Shown here piece by piece: positions 47,663-57,069 of a DNA stretch of 64,000 nucleotides. The stretch is taken from positions 94,633-158,632 of the forward strand of contig NZ_CDDB01000028.1 in assembly GCF_000820105.1 (NCBI RefSeq). The letters run 5' to 3'. The notes under the pieces were generated by a model. That model was given only the letters and a program-made list of their open reading frames with translations, had not been told where the DNA came from and ran no database searches. Each line of letters starts with the position of its first letter. The first letter of the stretch is position 1. This DNA is from Aeromonas schubertii (lineage in GTDB: Bacteria; Pseudomonadota; Gammaproteobacteria; Enterobacterales; Aeromonadaceae). The position numbers were made by a program, and so were the translations under genes.

Positions 47663-47909
47663 CCTGTTTATGAAAATTGAAAATCCGCCTGAACCCCGCA
47701 TGAACACTGGCTTTTCAGGCCTGTTCAAAAAATAACGCACAAAAAAACTTGCTTTAATAAACAAAGACTTATGAGTATCAGAAGAAAATACTGAAGGAAG
47801 CGAAACGGGATAAAAAGGGGCGTGATGGCACGATTGTGCACATGTGCATTATTTCGATGATATCGAGACACCGAAGTGGATAAGTTGCACCGGAATGGTG
47901 AAAGAGAGG

Positions 47910-47985
47910 TGGCTCCCCCGACTGGACTCGAACCAGTGACATACGGATTAACAGTCCGCCGTTCTACCGACTGAACTACGGGGGA
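47910..47985 (-). tRNA. tRNA-Asn (GTT)
   Basis: On the minus strand a 76-nt cloverleaf begins TCCCCCGTAG, with D-arm AGTTCAGTCGGTAGAAC, anticodon loop CTGTTAA (anticodon GTT), T-arm GGTTCGAGTCC and an encoded CCA end at 47910-47912. Acceptor pairing TCCCCCG/CGGGGGA is complete. A strong promoter lies upstream at 48005-48033. No convincing terminator hairpin follows closely. Confidence 0.97.
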
Positions 47986-48004
47986 ATAAATAGCAGGGAG
48001 GCAG

Positions 48005-48033
48005 ATATTACAGAACGGGTCCTCTCGGGTCAA
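48005..48033 (-). promoter_or_regulatory. Sigma-70 promoter of tRNA-Asn
   Basis: On the minus strand TTGACC (48028-48033), 17 bp, TAATAT (48005-48010), followed by a GC-rich discriminator (CTGCCTCCC), typical of stringently controlled stable-RNA promoters. Confidence 0.85.
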
Positions 48034-48141
48034 GCGCTGCATCACGGCAGGACTCAGTTAGCCAGGCTCTCCTTGCCCCCATAGGCACAGGGGGGCGGTT
48101 GGCGGTAGACTGTTGCGTCGTATCGTCATCGCGGAGTGCCC

Positions 48142-50139
48142 ATGAGCAAGACCTTCTCCCTCTGTAGCCAGTTCCAGCCCTCGGGGGATCAGCCTGGGGC
48201 CATCGCCCGCTTGCTCGACGGGATAGAGAGCGGCCTGGCCCATCAGACCCTGCTCGGGGTGACCGGCTCGGGCAAGACCTTCACCATGGCCAACGTGATC
48301 GCGACCCTGGGGCGCCCCACCATGATCCTGGCCCCCAACAAGACCCTGGCGGCCCAGCTCTACGGGGAGATGAAGGAGTTCTTCCCCGATAACGCGGTGG
48401 AGTACTTCGTCTCCTACTACGACTACTACCAGCCCGAGGCCTACGTCCCCTCGACCGACACCTTCATCGAGAAGGATGCCAGCATCAACGATCACATCGA
48501 GCAGATGCGCCTGTCGGCCACCAAGGCGCTGCTGGAGCGGCGCGACGTGGTGATCGTCGCCTCGGTGTCGGCCATTTATGGCTTGGGGGATCCCCAGGCC
48601 TACCTGCAGATGATGCTGCACCTGAGAGTCGGTGACACCATCAACCAGCGTGACATGCTGCGCCGGCTCGCCGAGTTGCAATACACCCGTAACGAGATGG
48701 CCTTCGCCCGCGGCACCTTCCGGGTGCGCGGGGAGGTGATCGACATCTTCCCGGCCGAGTCGGACAAGCAGGCGGTGCGGGTCGAGCTGTTTGATGACGA
48801 GATAGAGCGCATCAGCCTGTTTGATCCCCTGACCGGTGCCGTCGAGCAGACGGTGGCGCGCTGGACCGTCTACCCCAAGACTCACTATGCCACCCCGCGT
48901 GAGACCATCCTCGGTGCCATCGACAAGATCAAAGAGGAGCTGCGTGAGCGCAAGAGCACGCTGATTTCCATGAACAAGCTGCTCGAGGAGCAGCGTATCA
49001 GCCAGCGCACCCAGTTTGACATCGAGATGATGCAGGAGCTTGGCTACTGCTCGGGGATCGAAAACTACAGCCGCTACCTGTCGGGCCGCGCCCCCGGCGA
49101 GCCGCCGCCGACCCTGTTTGACTACCTGCCGGGGGATGGGCTGCTCATCATCGACGAGTCCCACGTCACCGTGCCCCAGATAGGCGCCATGTACAAGGGA
49201 GACCGCTCGCGCAAGGAAACCCTGGTGGAGTATGGTTTCCGGCTGCCTTCGGCGTTGGATAACCGTCCCCTCAAGTTCGACGAGTTCGAAGCCCTGATGC
49301 CCCAGACCGTGTTTGTCTCGGCGACTCCGGGTCCTTATGAGCTCGGCAAATCCGCCGACGAGGTGGTGCAGCAGGTGGTGCGACCCACCGGCCTGCTCGA
49401 CCCCGAGCTCGAGGTGCGCCCGGTCGGCACCCAGGTGGACGATCTGCTGTCGGAAATTCGCAAGCGGGTGGCGGTGGACGAGCGGGTGCTGGTCACCACC
49501 CTGACCAAGAAGATGGCTGAGGACCTGACCGAGTACCTTGCCGATCACGACGTCAGGGTGCGTTATCTGCACTCGGACATCGACACGGTGGAGCGGGTGG
49601 AGATCATCCGCGACCTGCGTCTGGGCAAGTTTGACGTGGTGGTGGGGATCAACCTGCTGCGCGAGGGGCTCGACATGCCGGAAGTCTCTCTGGTGGCGAT
49701 CCTCGATGCAGACAAGGAGGGCTTCCTGCGCTCCACTCGCTCCCTTATCCAGACCATAGGGCGGGCGGCGCGCAACGTGAACGGCAAGGTGATCCTCTAC
49801 GGCGACACCATCACAGAGTCGATGCGGGTGGCCATCGAGGAGACCGAGCGACGGCGCGCCCTGCAGCATGACTACAACATCCAGCACGGCATTGTGCCCA
49901 AGGGGCTCAACAAGAAGATCGTCGATATGATGGACACCGGGGGCGAGCTGCGCGATCGCCGCACCCGTCGGGTGGCCGAGCCCGAGCCTGAGCATCGGCC
50001 CCGCAGCGCCGCCGAGCTGGCCCGCGAGATCAAGCGCCTCGAGGAGCAGATGTTCGAGCACGCCAGAAACCTCGAGTTTGAGCAGGCGGCAGCCCTGCGT
50101 GATCAGGTGGCGCGCCTGCGCGCGGAGCTGATCGAATGA
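48142..50139 (+). CDS. uvrB: Excinuclease ABC subunit B
   Basis: Damage-recognition helicase of nucleotide excision repair. From the ATG at 48142 (GCGGAG RBS) the chain has 665 residues: Walker [11 protein letters not shown], the beta-hairpin region [21 protein letters not shown], helicase motifs including IIDESH and the QTIGRAARN motif VI, and the C-terminal UVR domain ([24 protein letters not shown]) that binds UvrC. No LexA box could be found in the 157 bp between tRNA-Asn and the start. The stop overlaps the next gene by four bases. Confidence 0.97.
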   Translation: MSKTFSLCSQFQPSGDQPGAIARLLDGIESGLAHQTLLGVTGSGKTFTMANVIATLGRPTMILAPNKTLAAQLYGEMKEFFPDNAVEYFVSYYDYYQPEAYVPSTDTFIEKDASINDHIEQMRLSATKALLERRDVVIVASVSAIYGLGDPQAYLQMMLHLRVGDTINQRDMLRRLAELQYTRNEMAFARGTFRVRGEVIDIFPAESDKQAVRVELFDDEIERISLFDPLTGAVEQTVARWTVYPKTHYATPRETILGAIDKIKEELRERKSTLISMNKLLEEQRISQRTQFDIEMMQELGYCSGIENYSRYLSGRAPGEPPPTLFDYLPGDGLLIIDESHVTVPQIGAMYKGDRSRKETLVEYGFRLPSALDNRPLKFDEFEALMPQTVFVSATPGPYELGKSADEVVQQVVRPTGLLDPELEVRPVGTQVDDLLSEIRKRVAVDERVLVTTLTKKMAEDLTEYLADHDVRVRYLHSDIDTVERVEIIRDLRLGKFDVVVGINLLREGLDMPEVSLVAILDADKEGFLRSTRSLIQTIGRAARNVNGKVILYGDTITESMRVAIEETERRRALQHDYNIQHGIVPKGLNKKIVDMMDTGGELRDRRTRRVAEPEPEHRPRSAAELAREIKRLEEQMFEHARNLEFEQAAALRDQVARLRAELIE

Positions 50140-50378
50140 AGCGTCTGAGCTTGCTGCACCGTCTGTGGCGTGGCTTGCGTCATCCGGCCACGCCGCTCTG
50201 GTGCAAGGGGCTGGCGGTGCTACTGTTTCTGTATCTGATCTCCCCCTGGGATCTGCTGCCCGATGTCATTCCACTGCTGGGCTGGTGTGATGATGCCACC
50301 CTGGTACTGCTCTTTCTCTGGGGGTGGGAGCGACTGCTACCGCTCGATGTGAGGCAGGCCATAGGGGAGAGCGAATGA
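50136..50378 (+). CDS. DUF1232 (YkvA-type) small membrane protein
   Basis: An 80-residue protein with two hydrophobic segments ([29 protein letters not shown] and [15 protein letters not shown]); the SPWDLLPD(V/F)IPLLGWCDD block is the DUF1232 hallmark. Function unknown. It overlaps uvrB (ATGA) upstream and the next gene (ATGA) downstream, so all three are translationally coupled. Confidence 0.82.
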   Translation: MKRLSLLHRLWRGLRHPATPLWCKGLAVLLFLYLISPWDLLPDVIPLLGWCDDATLVLLFLWGWERLLPLDVRQAIGESE

Positions 50379-51079
50379 GACGACTCTTGGGGCTGTGGGT
50401 GTTTTGCACCACCCTGGCTCAGGCTCATCCTCTGGCCATTGCGGTGGGGGAGTCCATGCCCCCCTTCTTTATCGAGGGTGATCCCCCAAGCGGCCTCGAG
50501 CTCGACATCGTCAAAGGGGCGCTGGAGGGCTCTGGCCATCAACTCCAGCCCCTGTTTGTCCCCTATGGCCGCGCCGAGCGCCTCTACCTGGCGGGGCGGG
50601 TCGACGCCTATGCCACCACCGAGCGAAAGTCGGCAGGCTTTTACTCCCTGCCCCATATCACCTATGAGAATGTGGCCGTGACCCTCAAGTCGAACGCCCT
50701 GGCGCTGGGGAGCCTGGAACAGTTGGCGGGGATGCGGGTGCACGCCTTTCAACATGCCAGGGGTCTGCTCGGGGCCTCGTTTGCCGGCGTGGTCAAGAAG
50801 ATGGCCAGCTATCAGGAGCGGGGGCGCCTGGAGGATAGCCTGCGCATGCTGGAGAAGGGACGGCTCGATGTGGTGGTGGTCGATATCAATATCCTGCGCT
50901 ACCTGCAGCGCAAGGGGGTCGTGGGAGAGGGGTTGGCAGTGCATTTTCTCTTTCCGACCCTGCACTATCGCATCCTGTTTCGCGACAAGGGGGAGCGAGA
51001 TGACTTCAACAAGGGGTTGGAGCGGCTCAGGCGTAGCGGAGACTACTATCGCCTGCAGGAGCGTTATCTCGGTAACTAG
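50375..51079 (+). CDS. Periplasmic solute-binding protein, SBP_bac_3 type (orphan)
   Basis: A 234-residue exported protein (signal peptide cut after AQA, near residue 17) with a family-3 binding domain: LAIAVGESMPPFFIEGDPPSGLELDIVKGAL and YGRAERLYLAGRVDAYATTE. No transporter partner is adjacent; instead it is coupled to the DUF1232 gene and uvrB, an unusual setting. The ligand is unknown. The conserved arginine region seen in true amino-acid binders is not obvious to me, so a sensing role is possible. Confidence 0.82.
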   Translation: MRRLLGLWVFCTTLAQAHPLAIAVGESMPPFFIEGDPPSGLELDIVKGALEGSGHQLQPLFVPYGRAERLYLAGRVDAYATTERKSAGFYSLPHITYENVAVTLKSNALALGSLEQLAGMRVHAFQHARGLLGASFAGVVKKMASYQERGRLEDSLRMLEKGRLDVVVVDINILRYLQRKGVVGEGLAVHFLFPTLHYRILFRDKGERDDFNKGLERLRRSGDYYRLQERYLGN

Positions 51080-51098
51080 GCGTGAGCACAGAAAGAGA

Positions 51099-51128
51099 GG
51101 GTGGCGTCAGAGCCACCCTTTGCGTTTG
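51099..51128. terminator. Hairpin between convergent solute-binding gene and corA
   Basis: GGGTGGC-GTCAGA-GCCACCC (51099-51118) followed by TTTGCGTTT. The corA stop codon lies inside its loop, so it may end both transcripts. Confidence 0.65.
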
Positions 51129-52054
51129 AAGAAGAAGTAGGTGCCAAAGGCCGACATCAACATCAGGCCGATGGACATGGGGTAACCATACCCCATGGCC
51201 AACTCCGGCATATGGGCGAAGTTCATGCCGTAGATGCTGGCGATCAGGGTGGGGGGCAGGAAGACCACGGCGGCTACCGAGAAGATCTTGATCACCTTGT
51301 TCTGCTCCAGATTGGTCACCCCCATGGCGGCCTCCAGCTGGAAGTTGATCTTGTCGAACAGGAACTGGGTATGGGGCAGCAGGGATTCCACATCGTGCAG
51401 CATCTCGTCGATCCACTTGTTCTGCTCCCCGCTCATGGTCTGGCGCAGGCTGCGCTTCAAGAAGCGCAGGGCCCGGCGGGTATCGTGCAGGGAGAGGCGG
51501 ATCTGGCCATTGGTCTCTTCCTGGGCGATTAATTCCTTGAGGATCGGGGTGAGCTGATCGGCTTCGAACACCTGATCGGCGGTCCCCTCCAGGGTCTTGT
51601 AGCCATCCTCGATCAGATCCGAGAGGTACTCCACCTTGAGGTTTTGCACCTCCAGCAGCACATCGAGGGCATTCTCCACCTCGAGGCGCTCCTGGCGCAT
51701 ATAGTGGCGCAGCAGGCGTACCAGCCCGATATCGTCTTCGCGAATGCTGATGAGCAGGTTGTTGCGCAGGGTGAAGGAGACATGCACCCCCTTGGTATCG
51801 CGACCGATCCGCTGGGGAAAGAGCGAGTGGATGTGCAGACCGTCCGTGTCCCAGTAGAAGCGGGCGGAGGCCTCGATGTCATCGAGCTCCTCCTTGTCCG
51901 GCACCTCTTCGAGGAAGAGTCCCGTCAACCACTCCCGCTCCTCCTCGTCGGGTTTGTAGACATCCAGCCAGATGGTGTTATCGGGCAGTATGTCCTGCGG
52001 CCCGAGGTTGTGGATGTCGAGTACCTGGTTATTGAGGATATAGGCGGTAATCAT
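51107..52054 (-). CDS. corA: Magnesium/cobalt transporter CorA
   Basis: Pentameric inner-membrane magnesium channel. The 315 residues consist of a large cytoplasmic domain (DIEASARFYWDTDGLHIHSLF) and two C-terminal helices, the first (IIKIFSVAAVVFLPPTLIASIYGMNF-like; here KVIKIFSVAAVVFLPPTLIA) ending in the GMN selectivity motif of YGMNFAHMPE, and a basic tail KRKGWL as in E. coli. A good sigma-70 promoter lies 121-149 bp upstream. Confidence 0.95.
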   Translation of the reverse strand: MITAYILNNQVLDIHNLGPQDILPDNTIWLDVYKPDEEEREWLTGLFLEEVPDKEELDDIEASARFYWDTDGLHIHSLFPQRIGRDTKGVHVSFTLRNNLLISIREDDIGLVRLLRHYMRQERLEVENALDVLLEVQNLKVEYLSDLIEDGYKTLEGTADQVFEADQLTPILKELIAQEETNGQIRLSLHDTRRALRFLKRSLRQTMSGEQNKWIDEMLHDVESLLPHTQFLFDKINFQLEAAMGVTNLEQNKVIKIFSVAAVVFLPPTLIASIYGMNFAHMPELAMGYGYPMSIGLMLMSAFGTYFFFKRKGWL

Positions 52055-52174
52055 CTGGTCCCCCTTGATGCGGTTGGGTTTGCAGGGATGGTCACTCAGG
52101 TTTATGCGCGCCCGGAAGGACGACAGGAGAATGCAGGAAGACGCATAGGCCGAAAGAAAACCTGACTGCGGCGA

Positions 52175-52203
52175 ACTATACAGAGGTCCGCCGCGCTTGT
52201 CAG
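52175..52203 (-). promoter_or_regulatory. Sigma-70 promoter of corA
   Basis: On the minus strand CTGACA (52198-52203), 17 bp, TATAGT (52175-52180): five of six matches in each hexamer. The predicted leader of about 115 nt contains no Mg-sensor hairpin that I recognise. Confidence 0.75.
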
Positions 52204-52255
52204 GGGCTATTCAGCGAATATTCAACGACTTTGCCAAAAAAGGGACGAGGTCCGA

Positions 52256-53878
52256 TCACATGTTGGGGTAGTTGGGTCCCGACCCTCCCTGCGGCGGCGT
52301 CCAGCGGATGTTCTGACTGGGGTCCTTGATGTCACAGGTCTTGCAATGAATACAGTTGGCCCCGTTGATCTGAAACGCGGGTTCCCCCTCCTGCTGCACC
52401 ACCTCGAACACCCCGGCCGGGCAGTAACGCTGAGCCGGCTCGGCCCAATTGGCCAGATTGACCCTGAGCGGAACAGAGGGATCGGCCAGCTTGAGATGGC
52501 AGGGCTGATCCTCGTCGTGGCTGGTGTTGGCCAGATAGACAGAAGAGGGGCGATCGAAGCTCAGTTTTCCGTCCGGCCTGGGATAGGCGATGGGCTGGCA
52601 GCGATCCTGATGCTTGAGGCGGCGATAGTCGGGTTCGCTGTCACGAAGGCGCACGGGGAGACCCTTGGGAAAGAAGCGCTGCTCCAGCCAGTTGAAGGCT
52701 CCCCCGAGCCAGGGGCCGAAACGGTGCAGGGCGGCACCAAAGTGGCGGGCGCGGCGCAGGGAGTGGCCAAGCCAGCTCTGGGCGATGAGCTGGCCATAGT
52801 GGGCGAGATCTTCTCCACCAGAGCCCAGGGCAGCGCTCACCGCCTCGGCGGCCAGCATCCCCGACTTCATGGCGGTGTGGATCCCCTTGATGCGTGAAAA
52901 GTCGAGGGTGCCGGCATCGCACCCCAGCAGCAGGGCGCCGGGCACATGCATGCGGGGCAGGGCGTTCCATCCCCCCTTGGTGATGGCCCGGGCCCCGTAG
53001 CTGACCCGCTCTCCCCCCTCCAGCACGGAGGCGATGAGCGGGTGGTGCTTGAAGCGCTGGAACTCCTCGAAGGGGCTGAGCCAGGGATTTTGGTAGTTGA
53101 GATCGACGATGAGGCCGACCGCCACCTGATCCCCCTCCTGGTGATAGAGGAAAAAGCCGCCGTGGCTATCTTTACCCAGGGGCCAGCCGCTGCCGTGCAG
53201 CACAGTGCCGGGGCTGGTGCGACCGGCCGGGAGCTGCCACAACTCCTTGAAGCCGATGGCGTAGTGCTGGGCCTGGCGACCCTCGGCCAGAGCAAATTGT
53301 TCGATGAGCCCCTTGCCCAGATGGCCGCGCGCCCCCTCGGCCAGCAGGGTGTAGCGACCGAGCAGGGCCATGCCGGGCACATGATCCGCCTTGGGATTGC
53401 CCTCCCTGTCGAGCCCCAGATCTCCGGTCAGTACCCCCTTGACCACGCCCTCTTCGATGATGAGCTCACTCGCGGCAAAGCCGGGATAGATCTCGACCCC
53501 GAGTGCCTCGGCTTCTTTGGCGAGCCAGCGGCAGAGATTGCCCAGGCTGATGATACGGGCTCCCTCGTTGTGCATGGAGGGGGGGATGGCCCAATGGGGC
53601 AGCCGCAGGCTGTGCTTGTCGCTTTGCAGCAGATGCACCTGATCGTCGCTCACCGCCACACCGAGTGGCGCCTCCTGCCAGCGTTCGGGAAAGAGCTCTT
53701 GCAGGGCCCGGGTATCGAGCAGGGCGCCGGAGAGGAGATGGGCACCCACCTCGGAGCCCTTCTCGAGCAGGCAGACGGAGCAGTCGGGAGCCCGCTGCTT
53801 GAGGGCGATCGCGGCTGCGAGGCCAGAGGGACCTGCTCCGACCACCACCACATCGAATTCCATTACGTCGCGTTCCAT
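52256..53878 (-). CDS. etfD: Electron transfer flavoprotein-ubiquinone oxidoreductase
   Basis: Membrane-associated FAD/4Fe-4S enzyme passing electrons from reduced ETF to ubiquinone. The 540 residues begin with an FAD Rossmann motif (VVVVGAGPSGLAAAIAL) and end with the iron-sulfur ligands CPAGVFEV and CIHCKTCDIKDPSQNI, all four cysteines present. An AGGGG tract precedes the ATG at 53878; an internal ATG at 53863 is possible. It lies head-to-head with etfBA around a palindrome, so the whole ETF system is encoded together. Confidence 0.95.
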   Translation of the reverse strand: MERDVMEFDVVVVGAGPSGLAAAIALKQRAPDCSVCLLEKGSEVGAHLLSGALLDTRALQELFPERWQEAPLGVAVSDDQVHLLQSDKHSLRLPHWAIPPSMHNEGARIISLGNLCRWLAKEAEALGVEIYPGFAASELIIEEGVVKGVLTGDLGLDREGNPKADHVPGMALLGRYTLLAEGARGHLGKGLIEQFALAEGRQAQHYAIGFKELWQLPAGRTSPGTVLHGSGWPLGKDSHGGFFLYHQEGDQVAVGLIVDLNYQNPWLSPFEEFQRFKHHPLIASVLEGGERVSYGARAITKGGWNALPRMHVPGALLLGCDAGTLDFSRIKGIHTAMKSGMLAAEAVSAALGSGGEDLAHYGQLIAQSWLGHSLRRARHFGAALHRFGPWLGGAFNWLEQRFFPKGLPVRLRDSEPDYRRLKHQDRCQPIAYPRPDGKLSFDRPSSVYLANTSHDEDQPCHLKLADPSVPLRVNLANWAEPAQRYCPAGVFEVVQQEGEPAFQINGANCIHCKTCDIKDPSQNIRWTPPQGGSGPNYPNM

Positions 53879-53917
53879 CTTGCCCCTGCTCCTGAGTTGT
53901 CATAGGTTAGTAAATGA

Positions 53918-53937
53918 AGTTTACGTAAACGTAAACT
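53918..53937. promoter_or_regulatory. LiuR-like palindrome between etfD and etfB
   Basis: AGTTTACG-N4-CGTAAACT is a perfect palindrome (it also contains the overlapping GTTTACGTAAAC). It resembles the TTTACGT-type operators described for the MerR-family regulator LiuR of branched-chain amino-acid catabolism; that match is from memory. It is 40 bp from etfD and 93 bp from etfB and could control both. Confidence 0.55.
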
Positions 53938-54029
53938 TGAATTCAAAAGCTGGTCGAGTCTCTCATGCTGGTCGGGGCAGTTGCCGACAAGGCGAGTCGA
54001 CCTTTGTTTCTCTCTATCAAGGAGTGATC

Positions 54030-54782
54030 ATGAAGCTGCTGGTCCCTATCAAGCGGGTCATCGATTACAACGTGAAGGTACGCGTCAAGGGAGATGGCTC
54101 CGACGTGGATCTTGCCAACGTTAAAATGGGGATCAACCCCTTCTGTGAGATCGCCGTGGAAGAGGCGGTGCGCCTGCGTGAACAGGGGATTGCCCAAGAG
54201 GTAGTGGTGGTCACCCTGGGGCCGGAGGCGGCGGCCGAGCAGTTGCGCCATGCCCTGGCGCTGGGGGCCGATCGGGCGCTGCACTATGTCACCGACGAGC
54301 GGCTGCAACCGCTGGCGGTGGCCCGCGCCCTGGCCCGGGTGTGTGAGAGCGAGCAGCCGGATCTGGTGCTGCTTGGCAAGCAGTCTATCGACAGCGACAA
54401 CGGCCAGGTGCCTGCCATGCTGGGCACCCTGCTGGAGTGGCCGGTGGCCCTCTACGCCTCGGCCCTCAAACCCGAGGGTGGCGAGCTGCTGGTGACCCGT
54501 GAAGTGGATGGTGGTCTCGAGACGGTGGCCCTGGGCCTGCCGGCCGTGGTGAGTGTGGATCTGCGCCTCAACGAGCCCCGTTTTGCCTCCCTGCCCAACA
54601 TCATGAAGGCCAAGCGCAAGCCCCTTGAGAGCCAGCCTCTGGCGACCCTCGGCGCAGGCGCCGGGAGCGCCATCGTTCCCCTCGGGGTGACGCCGCCACC
54701 CCAGCGTAGCGGTGGCGTGCTGGTCGGCTCGGTCGATGAGCTGCTGGTCAAACTCAAACAAGAGGCCAAGGTGATCTCATGA
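54030..54782 (+). CDS. etfB: Electron transfer flavoprotein subunit beta
   Basis: The AMP-binding partner of EtfA; accepts electrons from acyl-CoA and other dehydrogenases. From the ATG at 54030 (AAGGAG RBS) the 250 residues start MKLLVPIKRVIDYNVKVRVK and contain the signature region LPAVVSVDLRLNEPRFASLPNIMKAKRKPL, including the loop that contacts dehydrogenases. The stop overlaps etfA by four bases. Confidence 0.96.
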   Translation: MKLLVPIKRVIDYNVKVRVKGDGSDVDLANVKMGINPFCEIAVEEAVRLREQGIAQEVVVVTLGPEAAAEQLRHALALGADRALHYVTDERLQPLAVARALARVCESEQPDLVLLGKQSIDSDNGQVPAMLGTLLEWPVALYASALKPEGGELLVTREVDGGLETVALGLPAVVSVDLRLNEPRFASLPNIMKAKRKPLESQPLATLGAGAGSAIVPLGVTPPPQRSGGVLVGSVDELLVKLKQEAKVIS

Positions 54783-55714
54783 GCAGTACACTGACGAACG
54801 TTCTGATCATTGCCGAGCAGACTCAGGGGCAACTGGCCCCCTCGGTGCCCCGACTGGTCGCGGCGGCTCTTTGCTGTGCCAGCCGGTGCGAACTCTTGCT
54901 GCTGGGGGAGGGGGCCGAGAAGGCAGCTGCGAGCGCGGCCGAACTGGCCGGGGTGAGCGCCGTGAAGGTGGCCACCGGGCTTCCCCAGAGCGCCCTGCTC
55001 GGTATCGACAAGGCTCTGCATCCCCTGGTGGCGCCATATCCGCTCTGCCTGATGGCCGCAGGCACCCTGGGGCGGGATCTCATCCCAAGGCTCGCCGCCC
55101 GACTCGGTGTCGAGCCCCTGAGCGATGTGATCGCCATCGAGGATGGGGAGACCTTCGTGCGTCCCATCTATGCGGGCAATGCCCTGGCGCGGGTACGCCT
55201 GGCCTCGCCCCAGCGCCTGATGACGGTGCGCTCCACCGCCTTTGTGCCGGTCGCCAGCCAGCCGGCCGCCCCGATTGAGCATCTGGCTCTCGAGCCCGCC
55301 CCGGTGCGGGCCCGCATCACGGGCTGCGAGACCCGCGTCTCGGTGCGCCCCGAGCTTACCGCCGCCCGGGTGGTGGTCTCGGGGGGAAGGGGGCTGGGCT
55401 CTCGCGAGCAGTTTGCCCTGGTCGAGGCCCTGGCCGACAAGCTGGGAGCCGCCGTGGGGGCCTCTCGCGCTGCGGTCGATGCCGGCTTCGTGGGCAACGA
55501 TCTGCAGGTGGGTCAGACCGGCAAGGTGGTCGCCCCCGAGCTCTATATTGCCGTCGGGATATCGGGGGCCATCCAGCATCTGGCCGGCATGAAGGAGTCC
55601 CGGATCATCGTCGCCATCAACAAGGATCCGGAGGCGCCCATCTTCCAGATCGCCGACTATGGCCTGGTGGGGGATCTCTTCACCCTGCTCCCCGAGCTCA
55701 CCGCCAAGTTGTGA
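54779..55714 (+). CDS. etfA: Electron transfer flavoprotein subunit alpha
   Basis: FAD-binding subunit of ETF. The 311-residue chain has the N-terminal nucleotide-fold domain and the C-terminal FAD domain with [14 protein letters not shown] and [20 protein letters not shown], the latter being the ETF-alpha signature. It follows etfB with an ATGA overlap and is terminated by a long stem. Confidence 0.96.
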   Translation: MSSTLTNVLIIAEQTQGQLAPSVPRLVAAALCCASRCELLLLGEGAEKAAASAAELAGVSAVKVATGLPQSALLGIDKALHPLVAPYPLCLMAAGTLGRDLIPRLAARLGVEPLSDVIAIEDGETFVRPIYAGNALARVRLASPQRLMTVRSTAFVPVASQPAAPIEHLALEPAPVRARITGCETRVSVRPELTAARVVVSGGRGLGSREQFALVEALADKLGAAVGASRAAVDAGFVGNDLQVGQTGKVVAPELYIAVGISGAIQHLAGMKESRIIVAINKDPEAPIFQIADYGLVGDLFTLLPELTAKL

Positions 55715-55719
55715 TGCTC

Positions 55720-55762
55720 AGACGGGCGAGCCGACGGTTGGCGACCCGCCCGTCTCTTTCTC
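55720..55762 (+). terminator. Terminator of etfBA
   Basis: AGACGGGCG (55720-55728) pairs with CGCCCGTCT (55747-55755) around an internal loop that can fold further; CTTTCTC follows. Confidence 0.7.
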
Positions 55763-55854
55763 ATTTGTGTGATCGCCTGCGCAAAAAGCCTTTGCTCACC
55801 GGCGCCGGTTCGGTGTAAAAGCATGATTCTCATGGATCACGCCACGGAACTGTC

Positions 55855-56940
55855 ATGAACCAAGCGATTTACAATTTCTGCGCCGGCCCGGCCATGCTGC
55901 CGGTGCCTGTCATGGCGCGCGCACAGCGCGAATTTTGCAATTTTCAGGGGATAGGGGCCTCCGTCATGGAGCTCTCCCATCGCGGCAAGGAGTTCATGGC
56001 GGTGGCCGAGAAGGCCGAGCAAGACCTGCGCGATCTGTTGGCCGTGCCCGACAACTACAAGGTGCTCTTCATGCACGGAGGCGGTCGCGGCCAATTTGCC
56101 GCCGTTCCTCTCAACCTGCTCGGTGGCGATAATCGCAAGGCCGACTATCTGCTGACCGGTGTCTGGTCCCGGGGCGCCCTCAAGGAGGGCGTCAAGTTTG
56201 GGGAGATGCTGGGTCATGAGGGGGCCAGCTCGGAGGGGGGGATCACCCGTCTGTTGCCGACGCCGGCGTTCCGTCCCGATGCGGCCTATGTACACTACTG
56301 CCCGAATGAAACCATCGAGGGGATTGAGATGTTCGACATCCCCGATACCGGCGACATCCCCCTGGTGGCGGATCTCTCCTCCACCATTCTCTCGCGCCCT
56401 CTGGATGTGAGTCGTTTCGGCGTCATCTATGCCGGCGCCCAGAAGAATATCGGCCCCTCTGGCCTTGCCATCGCCATCGTGCGCGACGATCTGTTGAATC
56501 AGGGGCGCGGCGATGTGCCGGCCATCCTCGACTATCGCCTCACCGCCGAGCATGACTCCATGTTCAACACGCCGCCCACCTATGCCTGGTATCTGGCCGG
56601 CCTGGTGTTCGAGTGGCTCAAGGAGATCGGTGGGCTCGAGCAGATGGAGTGTCTCAACAAGGCCAAGGCCGACCTGCTCTATGGCTACATCGACAGCAGC
56701 GCGTTTTACAGCAACCGGGTCGACCCGGCCTGCCGCTCACGGATGAACGTGCCGTTTCAGCTCAAGAACCCCGAGCTTGACACGCGCTTCCTGGCCGACG
56801 CCAAGGAGGCCGGGCTGCTCGCCCTCAAGGGGCACAAGCTGGTGGGAGGGATGCGAGCGAGCATCTACAACGCCATGCCCATCGAAGGGGTGCAGGCCCT
56901 GGTGGCGTTTATGGAGCGTTTTGCCAAGCAGCACGGTTAA
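55855..56940 (+). CDS. serC: Phosphoserine aminotransferase
   Basis: PLP enzyme making 3-phosphoserine for serine synthesis and, in pyridoxal synthesis, 4-phosphohydroxythreonine. The 361 residues start [16 protein letters not shown]; the PLP lysine lies in [12 protein letters not shown] (about Lys197) and [10 protein letters not shown] is intact. Its neighbour aroA is 129 bp away but a strong terminator intervenes, so the classic serC-aroA operon may be partly uncoupled here. Confidence 0.96.
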   Translation: MNQAIYNFCAGPAMLPVPVMARAQREFCNFQGIGASVMELSHRGKEFMAVAEKAEQDLRDLLAVPDNYKVLFMHGGGRGQFAAVPLNLLGGDNRKADYLLTGVWSRGALKEGVKFGEMLGHEGASSEGGITRLLPTPAFRPDAAYVHYCPNETIEGIEMFDIPDTGDIPLVADLSSTILSRPLDVSRFGVIYAGAQKNIGPSGLAIAIVRDDLLNQGRGDVPAILDYRLTAEHDSMFNTPPTYAWYLAGLVFEWLKEIGGLEQMECLNKAKADLLYGYIDSSAFYSNRVDPACRSRMNVPFQLKNPELDTRFLADAKEAGLLALKGHKLVGGMRASIYNAMPIEGVQALVAFMERFAKQHG

Positions 56941-56954
56941 ATACCGGTCGCACG

Positions 56955-56986
56955 ATGGCGCCGGGTCTCCCCCGGCGCCATTTTTT
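56955..56986 (+). terminator. Terminator of serC
   Basis: ATGGCGCCGGG (56955-56965) and CCCGGCGCCAT (56971-56981) form a perfect 11-bp stem, followed by TTTTT. Confidence 0.93.
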
Positions 56987-57069
56987 ATCCATTCAGGCAA
57001 GATCCTTGCCGATACCTGCCCGGGCTGTTAACGTCCGAAGCAGGTCAAGTTTTAGGTACCAGGAACAGG

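Larger units (their letters stand above)
47204..47909. other. Gene-free 706-bp stretch between rhlE and tRNA-Asn
   Basis: No ORF here has an RBS or recognisable product; the short frames look like shadows. The right half is A+T-rich for this genome. Inverted repeats: TTACCCACAG/CTGTGGATAA at 47639-47662, TGAACA...TGTTCA at 47701-47727 and TGCACATGTGCA at 47837-47848. A perfect CRP core lies at 47526-47541. The left part contains G-rich runs (47377-47395). It could hold an unannotated small RNA; none can be demarcated. Confidence 0.45.

Noticed and set aside
47725-48045. 106-codon minus-strand ORF
   Set aside because: It runs straight through tRNA-Asn and its promoter and is an artefact of that sequence.
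47986-48141. LexA box before uvrB
   Set aside because: No CTGT-N8-ACAG arrangement is present between tRNA-Asn and uvrB; the nearest CTGT lacks its partner.
48136-48141. GTG start for uvrB
   Set aside because: The GTG lies within the GCGGAG Shine-Dalgarno of the ATG at 48142.
55765-55795. CRP site upstream of serC
   Set aside because: TGTGA is followed by a poor second half (GCGCA against TCACA).
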